Source: UBA2357 sp041916775
GTDB taxonomy: Bacteria > Pseudomonadota > Gammaproteobacteria > Burkholderiales > Rhodocyclaceae
Length of the DNA: 64,000 nt
Direction: 5' to 3'
Assembly (NCBI GenBank): GCA_041916775.1
Contig: JAYRYZ010000019.1
Coordinates: 1-64,000, forward strand
Both the position numbers and the translations under genes were made by a program. Of this stretch, positions 58,414 through 64,000 are shown one piece after another. The number at the start of each line of letters is the position of its first letter. The stretch's first letter is position 1. The notes under the pieces are model-generated. The model was not told the DNA's origin, searched no databases, and worked only from the letters and a program-made list of their open reading frames with translations.

Positions 58414-59907
58414 TCACAAACCGAGCCGACTCCACATCGCATCCACCTTGGCCTTGACCTCGGCATCCATGAGGATGGGCCGACCCCACTCGCGCTGGGT
58501 TTCGCCCGGCCACTTGTTGGTCGCGTCCAGCCCCATCTTGCTGCCCAGTCCCGCCACCGGGCTGGCGAAGTCGAGGTAGTCGATCGGGGTGTTATCCACC
58601 ATCACGGTGTCGCGGGTGGCATCCACCCGGGTGGTCATCGCCCAGATCACTTCCTTCCAGTCGCGGATGTCCACATCGTCGTCGACGACGATGATGAACT
58701 TGGTGTACATGAACTGGCGCAGGAAGCTCCAGATCCCGAACATCACCCGCTTGGCATGCCCCGGATACTGCTTGCGGATGCTCACCACCGCAAGCCGGTA
58801 GGAGCAGCCCTCCGGCGGCAGGTAGAAGTCGACGATCTCGGTGAACTGCTTCTGCAGCAGCGGCACGAACACCTCGTTGAGCGCGAGCCCGAGCATCGCC
58901 GGCTCGTCGGGCGGCTTGCCGGTGTAGGTGGAGTGGTAGAGCGGCTCGCGCCGCATGGTGATGCGCTCGACGGTAAACACCGGGAAGTCCGAGACCTCGT
59001 TGTAGTAGCCGGTGTGGTCGCCGTAGGGCCCCTCCGGCGCCATGTCGCCCGGGTGGATCACTCCTTCGAGCACGATCTCGGCGCTCGCTGGCACCTGCAG
59101 GTCCGAACCCAGGCACTTCACCAGCTCGGTCTTGGCGCCACGCAGCAGGCCGGCGAACTGGTACTCGGAGAGCGAATCGGGCACCGGCGTCACCGCGCCG
59201 AGAATGGTCGCCGGGTCGCAGCCCAGCACCACCGCCACCGGAAACGGCTCACCGGGGTGCGCGAGCTGGTGGTCGCGGAAGTCCAGCGCACCGCCACGAT
59301 GGGCGAGCCAGCGCATGATCACCCGGTTGCGCCCCAGCACCTGCTGACGATAGATGCCGAGGTTCTGACGGCGTTTTCCCGGCCCGCGTGTCACCACCAG
59401 GCCCCAGGTGATCAGCGGCGCGGCGTCGCCCGGCCAGCAGTGCTGAATGGGCAGCGTGCCGAGATCGACCTCGTCGCCCGAGAGCACGACTTCCTGGCAC
59501 GGCCCCGAGCGCAGCTCGCGCGGCGCCATGTTGAGCACCTGCTTGAAGACGGGGAGCTTGTCCCATGCATCCTTCAGCCCCTTGGGCGGCTCCGGTTCCT
59601 TGAGGAAGGCGAGGAGCTTGCCGACCTCGCGCAAGGGCGCGCGCCAATCCCCACCCGGGCCCAGGTCCTCGCCCATGCCCATCGCCACGCGCTGCGGCGT
59701 GCCGAACAAGTTCGCCAGCACCGGGATGCGCTGCGCCACGCCGCGCGTGTGCGGGCGCTCGAACAGCAGCGCGGGCCCGCCGGCACGCAGCACCCGATCG
59801 GCGATCTCGGTCATCTCCAGGTGGGTGTCCACGGGCTCGGTGATGCGCCTGAGTTCGCCGCGCTGCTCGAGTTGCGCGACGAAGTCGCGTAGATCCTTGT
59901 AGTTCAT
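58414..59907 (-). CDS. ubiD: UbiD-family 4-hydroxy-3-polyprenylbenzoate decarboxylase
   Basis: A 497-residue UbiD. LGIYRQQVLGRNRVIMRWLAHRGGA and EGPYGDHTGYYNEV are conserved segments around the prenylated-FMN and metal site, and the length is that of the ubiquinone enzyme. It removes the carboxyl group in ubiquinone synthesis. Other UbiD enzymes act on aromatic acids, but the sequence fits the quinone type. ATG 59907 has no strong Shine-Dalgarno. Confidence 0.95.
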   Translation of the reverse strand: MNYKDLRDFVAQLEQRGELRRITEPVDTHLEMTEIADRVLRAGGPALLFERPHTRGVAQRIPVLANLFGTPQRVAMGMGEDLGPGGDWRAPLREVGKLLAFLKEPEPPKGLKDAWDKLPVFKQVLNMAPRELRSGPCQEVVLSGDEVDLGTLPIQHCWPGDAAPLITWGLVVTRGPGKRRQNLGIYRQQVLGRNRVIMRWLAHRGGALDFRDHQLAHPGEPFPVAVVLGCDPATILGAVTPVPDSLSEYQFAGLLRGAKTELVKCLGSDLQVPASAEIVLEGVIHPGDMAPEGPYGDHTGYYNEVSDFPVFTVERITMRREPLYHSTYTGKPPDEPAMLGLALNEVFVPLLQKQFTEIVDFYLPPEGCSYRLAVVSIRKQYPGHAKRVMFGIWSFLRQFMYTKFIIVVDDDVDIRDWKEVIWAMTTRVDATRDTVMVDNTPIDYLDFASPVAGLGSKMGLDATNKWPGETQREWGRPILMDAEVKAKVDAMWSRLGL

Positions 59908-60064
59908 TGCATCGCCAGCGTATAGAGTTCCGGCATTGTAAGCGAGCGCACCGCCTGCGATCGAAAGCTAAAGCCAGAGCGCCTTCGGCCGTAATATCGG
60001 GCATGGGGAGGTGCCGCGATCGTGGTCGGGCCGTGCCCCGTTGCCGACACAAGAGGACAGGATC

Positions 60065-60610
60065 TTGAAGCTCAGAATCCAACCCACCCAACGCGAGATT
60101 CCGATTGGCGAAGCCGACATGATCATCAGCAAGACCGATCCGTCCGGGCGCATCACCTACGCCAACCGCACCTTCATGCGCATCTCGAACTTCGCCGAGC
60201 GCGACCTGCTCGGCATGCCGCACAACATCGTGCGTCACCCCGACATGCCACGCGGCGCTTACCAGCTGATGTGGGACACCCTCAACACCGGTGAAGAGTT
60301 CTTCGCGCTGGTGAAGAACATGACAGCTGAGGGACACTTCTACTGGGTGTTCGCGAACGTGACCGCCGACCTCGACAGCAACGACCGCTTGAAGGGGTTC
60401 TTCTCGGTACGTCGGCAGGCCCCGAAAAGCGCGATCCGCGAGATCACCACGATCTACGAGCAGATGCTGCGCGTCGAACAGCAGGCTGGCCCTGGCAACG
60501 CACCCAAGGCCTCGGCGAGCTGGCTGCTCGATCACCTTCAAGCCCAGGACACCACCTATGAGCACTTCGTGCTGGGGCTCTACCACGCCGGCACCGGGGG
60601 ACAACGATGA
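60065..60610 (+). CDS. PAS-domain sensor, Aer-like
   Basis: A 181-residue cytoplasmic protein. A PAS domain fills residues ~18-125: ADMIISKTDPSGRITYANRTF, NIVRHPDMPRGAYQLMWDTL, GEEFFALVKN and FYWVFANVTAD, close to the FAD-binding PAS of the aerotaxis receptor Aer. Here it is separate from the signalling part, which is the next gene (4-nt overlap). TTG 60065 has GAGG 8 nt upstream; ATG 60119 would cut the PAS domain. Confidence 0.85.
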   Translation: MKLRIQPTQREIPIGEADMIISKTDPSGRITYANRTFMRISNFAERDLLGMPHNIVRHPDMPRGAYQLMWDTLNTGEEFFALVKNMTAEGHFYWVFANVTADLDSNDRLKGFFSVRRQAPKSAIREITTIYEQMLRVEQQAGPGNAPKASASWLLDHLQAQDTTYEHFVLGLYHAGTGGQR

Positions 60611-62088
60611 GCAGCCCGCAACGGCGCAGCACCGGCCGGACGCCCTTCCTCGACCAACAGTTCGTGATCTACTGCGTGGTGTTCGTGATCCTGACCATCG
60701 CGCTGGCCGGCTGGCAGGCCACAGTACACGGCCCGAGCGCCCCGCTGGTCGTCATCCCGATTCTCGCGATCGGCTTCAGCCTTTATGCCTGGCGCCACTT
60801 CCGCCGACCCATCGCCACCCTCAAGCGCATCGAGGAGGTCATCCTCGAGTGCCGCTCGGGCAACCTCCATCAACGCGTCACGAACACGGCCGGGCTTGGC
60901 GAAGTCGGCAAGGTGGCATGGGAGTTCAACGAGTTCCTGGACCTCGTCGAAACCTATTTCAAGGAGGTGTCGACCTGCTTCCGGCTGGTCTCGCAGGGCC
61001 GCTATCACCGCCGCGGACTGGCGCATGGCCTGCCGGGCGAGTTTGCTGTATCGCTGGACAGCATCAACAACGCCATCCAGGCGATGGAGGACAACGCGCG
61101 CTTCGTCGCCAAGAACACGCTCGCGTCGCAGTTGCATCTGCTCAACACCGGCAACCTTCTCGGCAACTTGCGCGGCAACCAGTCCGATCTGGTGCGGGTG
61201 GCCGACGAGATGGACGAGGTGATGAAGATCGCCGACGAGAACCTGGCCGGCGCCACCCGCAGCCGTGAGGTCGTCGGCCATCTCGGCGAGTCGCTCAACC
61301 GCATCAACAACGAGATGCAGCACATGGCGAGCGCGGCAGAAGATCTCGGGGAGGCGAGCGGCGACATCGGCCGGGCAGTGCATATCATTTCCGAGATCGC
61401 CGACCAGACCAACCTGCTCGCGCTCAACGCAGCCATCGAGGCCGCTCGCGCCGGCGAGGTCGGTCGCGGCTTCGCCGTCGTCGCGGACGAGGTCAGAAAG
61501 CTCGCCGAACGCACCAAGGTGGCCACCACCGAGATCGGCCACATCGTCGACAGCTTCAAGGACAAGGTCGCCATCATCGTGGAACAGACCGCATCGGTCG
61601 GTGACCAGAGCGCCAACGTGAGCGCGGAGGTGAGCGCCTTCCAGACACAGTTCGAGTCGGTCGCCAGTTCGTCACAGACCACCATCGAGCACATCCACCG
61701 CGCCAAGGACCGCTCCTTCGCGTCGCTGGTGAAGATGGACCACATCATCTACATGCAGAACGCCTACATCAGCGTCGAGGCGAATGGCGACGAGGGGCAG
61801 GCCAGGACGGTGGAGGTGGACCACTACAACTGCCGCCTCGGCAAGTGGTACTACGACGGCACGGGCGCGGCGATCTTCGGCAGCACGCGCGCCTTCAAGG
61901 CGCTCGAGAAGCCTCACGCGCAGGTGCATGGCGCCGTGCATGCGGCGGTGGATGCGTCGCGCGGAAACTGGCTCAGGGACGAGGCCGTACGCGGCCGGAT
62001 CGTGACGTCGATCGAAAGCGCAGAGCAGGCGAGCCGGGAAGTGATCCAGTTGATCAGCGACATGGTGCACGAAAAGCACGGCCGCTGA
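60607..62088 (+). CDS. Methyl-accepting chemotaxis protein with CZB domain
   Basis: A 493-residue chemoreceptor. Two N-terminal helices (residues ~18-58) and a HAMP-like region precede the signalling tip DQTNLLALNAAIEAARAGE and GRGFAVVADEVRKLAERT. The C-terminus is a chemoreceptor zinc-binding domain (NAYISVEA, VDHYNCRLGKWYYDG, HAQVHGAVHAAVD). It overlaps the PAS gene by 4 nt and probably forms a split aerotaxis or redox receptor with it. Confidence 0.9.
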   Translation: MSSPQRRSTGRTPFLDQQFVIYCVVFVILTIALAGWQATVHGPSAPLVVIPILAIGFSLYAWRHFRRPIATLKRIEEVILECRSGNLHQRVTNTAGLGEVGKVAWEFNEFLDLVETYFKEVSTCFRLVSQGRYHRRGLAHGLPGEFAVSLDSINNAIQAMEDNARFVAKNTLASQLHLLNTGNLLGNLRGNQSDLVRVADEMDEVMKIADENLAGATRSREVVGHLGESLNRINNEMQHMASAAEDLGEASGDIGRAVHIISEIADQTNLLALNAAIEAARAGEVGRGFAVVADEVRKLAERTKVATTEIGHIVDSFKDKVAIIVEQTASVGDQSANVSAEVSAFQTQFESVASSSQTTIEHIHRAKDRSFASLVKMDHIIYMQNAYISVEANGDEGQARTVEVDHYNCRLGKWYYDGTGAAIFGSTRAFKALEKPHAQVHGAVHAAVDASRGNWLRDEAVRGRIVTSIESAEQASREVIQLISDMVHEKHGR

Positions 62089-62148
62089 GCCTGGAACCAC
62101 AGCCGGAGCGTCCTGTCCCAGCCCTCATCCACCGACGAGGAGAGGGAC

Positions 62149-62538
62149 ATGACGGCCTGGCGCGAGAAGTCCGACAACCACACCTACACTGACGAGGAGA
62201 TCTTCGCGCGGCTCGCCGCCGACCTGCCCCATTGGACTTACGAGGGTGGCTGGATCCGGCGCAAATACCGCACCAGCGGCTGGAAAGGTACGTTGATGGT
62301 GATCAACACCGTCGGCCACCTCGCCGAGGCCGCCTGGCACCACCCCGACATCGCCGCCTCCTACGCCTTCGTGATCGTCAAGCTGATGAACCACGAGGCC
62401 AAGGGCATCACCGACAAGGACTTCTCGCTCGCGCGCAAGATCGAGGAGGTGGTGATGTGGCAGCCGGGTTGCGAAGAAGGCAATCCGCTCACCGGCACGC
62501 CGGACGACGCGCGCTTCAAGTACATCAAGTACGACTGA
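62149..62538 (+). CDS. Pterin-4a-carbinolamine dehydratase-family protein
   Basis: A 129-residue protein. HLAEAAWHHPDIAASYAFV, LMNHEAKGITDKDFSLARKIE and HWTYEGGWIRRKY match the dehydratase fold (His and Asp of the active site). The substrate in bacteria without aromatic hydroxylases is not clear. GAGGAGAGGG stands before ATG 62149. It overlaps the Nudix gene by 14 nt at the 3' end (convergent). Confidence 0.85.
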   Translation: MTAWREKSDNHTYTDEEIFARLAADLPHWTYEGGWIRRKYRTSGWKGTLMVINTVGHLAEAAWHHPDIAASYAFVIVKLMNHEAKGITDKDFSLARKIEEVVMWQPGCEEGNPLTGTPDDARFKYIKYD

Positions 62539-63343
62539 CGCCTGTGACGTTCATCCGGCCGAGCAACCACAGGCTAGCCACCGCGGCGGCATCCTCGGTG
62601 AATGCGTCGGCGAGGACGCGGGCGCTCACCTCCGCGGCCGTCATCGGCATGAAGGCGGCGACCTCGCCATCGCGGTTCTCGGGTACGAAGTCGTCCGGCA
62701 GCGTCAGCGCATAGACGTGCAAGTCCTCGTCGTGCACACCGTCTGCCTCCGGGCGACGCGCATGCAGTCGGGCGACCTCCTTCGCACTGACCGCCAATGC
62801 TGCGGGAATCCCCGCCTCCTCTGCAGCCTCGCGCAGCAGCGCGATGGCCGCGCTCTCGCCCGCAGCAATGCCGCCGCCGACAAGGTTGTCCAGCCGGCCG
62901 GGGTCTACCGCCTTGTGTGCGGCGCGGCGCGCAATCCACATGCGGCCGTCGGCGCGCAGCCCGTTGAGATGCACCGCCGCGCTGCGCAAGCCGAAGCGGC
63001 GGAACACCCCGCGCTCCAGCACGCACAGGGTCGCGCCGTGCCCCGGCGCGCGCAGCGCATAGAGCTCATCGCGCCAGGCTGGAAACCAGCCGTCGCCGCG
63101 CAGGCGTTCCAGCACCGCAGCCCAGCGCAGCGACAGCGCCTCACCCTGCAGCGCCGGGTCGGCCACCAACCCTGCACCATCCAGTTCGAACAGCCCCGCG
63201 CCCGCCTGCGCCACTGCACGGGCAAAATCGGGCGCAGCCCGCCCGACCCGCTGTCCGGCCGCCCACACCGGCACATCTTCCGCGCGCAGCGGACGCGTCG
63301 CCAGCGTGGCGAGGCGCGCTCGCAGGCGCTCAGCGGCCGGCAC
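62525..63343 (-). CDS. Nudix hydrolase with DUF4743-like N-terminus
   Basis: A 272-residue protein. The Nudix box GGGIAAGESAAIALLREAAEEAGI is near residue 155, after an N-terminal domain of the DUF4743 type. It hydrolyses nucleoside-diphosphate-linked compounds; the substrate is unknown. Its GTG 63343 overlaps the upstream enoyl-CoA hydratase gene by 14 nt. Confidence 0.82.
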   Translation of the reverse strand: MPAAERLRARLATLATRPLRAEDVPVWAAGQRVGRAAPDFARAVAQAGAGLFELDGAGLVADPALQGEALSLRWAAVLERLRGDGWFPAWRDELYALRAPGHGATLCVLERGVFRRFGLRSAAVHLNGLRADGRMWIARRAAHKAVDPGRLDNLVGGGIAAGESAAIALLREAAEEAGIPAALAVSAKEVARLHARRPEADGVHDEDLHVYALTLPDDFVPENRDGEVAAFMPMTAAEVSARVLADAFTEDAAAVASLWLLGRMNVTGVSRT

Positions 63344-64000
63344 CGAACACCGGCTTGCGTTTCTCGAGGAAGGCGGTCACGCCCTCGACGAAGTCGCCAT
63401 CCGCGCCGCAGCGCGCAAACGCCTCCGCCTCGCTCTGCAGTTGCGATTCGAGCCGCGCATCCGCAGATACCGCGAGCAGGCGCTTGATCTCACCATACGC
63501 CCGGCGCGGGCCGTTCCGCAGCCGCGCGGCCAGCGCCGCGACCTCGGCGTCGAGTAGGTCGGGCGGCACAACCTTGCCGACCAGGCCGAGGCGCAGGGCC
63601 TCGGTGGCGTCGAAACGGTCACCCAGCAGCAGGAGCTCCGCCGCCTTGCGTCGCCCCACCATGCGCGGCAGGAAGTAGGACATGCCGCCGTCCGCCGGCA
63701 GACCGATCGATGCATAGGCGGTGGTGAACTTTGCGTTGTCGGCACAGATCGCGAGATCGCAGCCCAACATCAGCGACAGACCGAAACCGGCACAGGCGCC
63801 CTTCACCCGCGCCACCACCGGCTGATCCAGCCCCTGCAGGATCTCGACGGTAGGATTGATGAGGCGCTCGATCATGTCGCGGAAGGCCACCAACCGCGCC
63901 TGCGGGGTGAGATGGAACTGGCGGGCGAAATCCTTCAGGTCGCCACCCGCCATGAAGTGATCGCCCGCGCCGGTGACGATCACGACGTCCACATCCTTGC
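63330..64000 (-). CDS. Enoyl-CoA hydratase/isomerase (partial, start outside the window)
   Basis: The window shows about 220 C-terminal residues of a crotonase. HFMAGGDLKDF and VKGACAGFGLSLMLGCDLAICAD, then ADGGMSYFLPRMVGRR, give the oxyanion-hole and active-site regions. The upstream part lies beyond position 64000. The substrate is not clear; a beta-oxidation-type role is likely. The stop overlaps the Nudix start. Confidence 0.85.
   Translation of the reverse strand, partial: KDVDVVIVTGAGDHFMAGGDLKDFARQFHLTPQARLVAFRDMIERLINPTVEILQGLDQPVVARVKGACAGFGLSLMLGCDLAICADNAKFTTAYASIGLPADGGMSYFLPRMVGRRKAAELLLLGDRFDATEALRLGLVGKVVPPDLLDAEVAALAARLRNGPRRAYGEIKRLLAVSADARLESQLQSEAEAFARCGADGDFVEGVTAFLEKRKPVFGAGR

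Overview
The window is GC-rich, single-chromosome-style bacterial DNA. The block mrcA / pilMNOPQ-aroK-aroB-dgt / gltBD, together with acuR-acuI, an ubiD-type decarboxylase, an Aer-like chemoreceptor pair and a MaoC-Pta/AckA pair, points to a betaproteobacterium, most likely Rhodocyclales (Azoarcus/Thauera-like). That placement is inferred from gene content and order; no database search was possible.

Layout. (1) 45-2298: a CRISPR array with 32-nt subtype I-C-like repeats, 33 good repeats plus a decayed terminal repeat. It reads left to right and probably continues left of the window; no cas gene is visible. (2) 2398-10201: an accessory island directly after the array. It holds a patatin-like phospholipase with a membrane insert, a DUF4062-like protein, a three-gene overlapping operon (small helical domain protein, TIR-domain protein, SLOG-like protein) and a three-helix membrane protein. 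The N-terminus of the patatin protein and the small operon protein share the same domain, which ties the phospholipase to the TIR/SLOG operon. This is the best candidate for an undescribed anti-phage system. (3) 10429-30941: mixed accessory and metabolic genes: dienelactone hydrolase, mdeA/mdeR-like pair, acuR-acuI, a peroxidase-related protein, a helicase with a toxin-like N-terminus and ankyrin repeats, an M48 peptidase fused to a DUF6498-like membrane domain, a Tat nitroreductase-like protein with LysR regulator, a zinc-ribbon protein, an isochorismatase-family hydrolase, two glycosyltransferases, the wreck of a methyltransferase/PLD-DUF3427 helicase locus, and a ParE/RHH toxin-antitoxin pair.

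(4) 31003-64000: mainly core genes: glmS-glmU (amino-sugar synthesis), a MaoC-Pta fusion coupled to ackA (acetyl-phosphate/acetate), a TSUP transporter, gltBD (ammonia assimilation), dgt, aroB-aroK (shikimate), pilQ-pilP-pilO-pilN-pilM (type IV pilus alignment complex and secretin), mrcA (PBP1A), cyaY, lptM, lysA, a small unknown protein, dacB (PBP4), ubiD, a split PAS/chemoreceptor pair, a pterin dehydratase-like protein, a Nudix protein and a partial enoyl-CoA hydratase cut by the window edge.

Regulatory sites supported by sequence include a TTGAAC-17-TATATT promoter followed by an intrinsic terminator in the gltB leader, a perfect inverted repeat in front of the toxin-antitoxin operon, a strong stem-loop in the leader of the TIR operon, and a TATAAT promoter for mrcA. 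I saw no tRNA, rRNA or complete insertion sequence.
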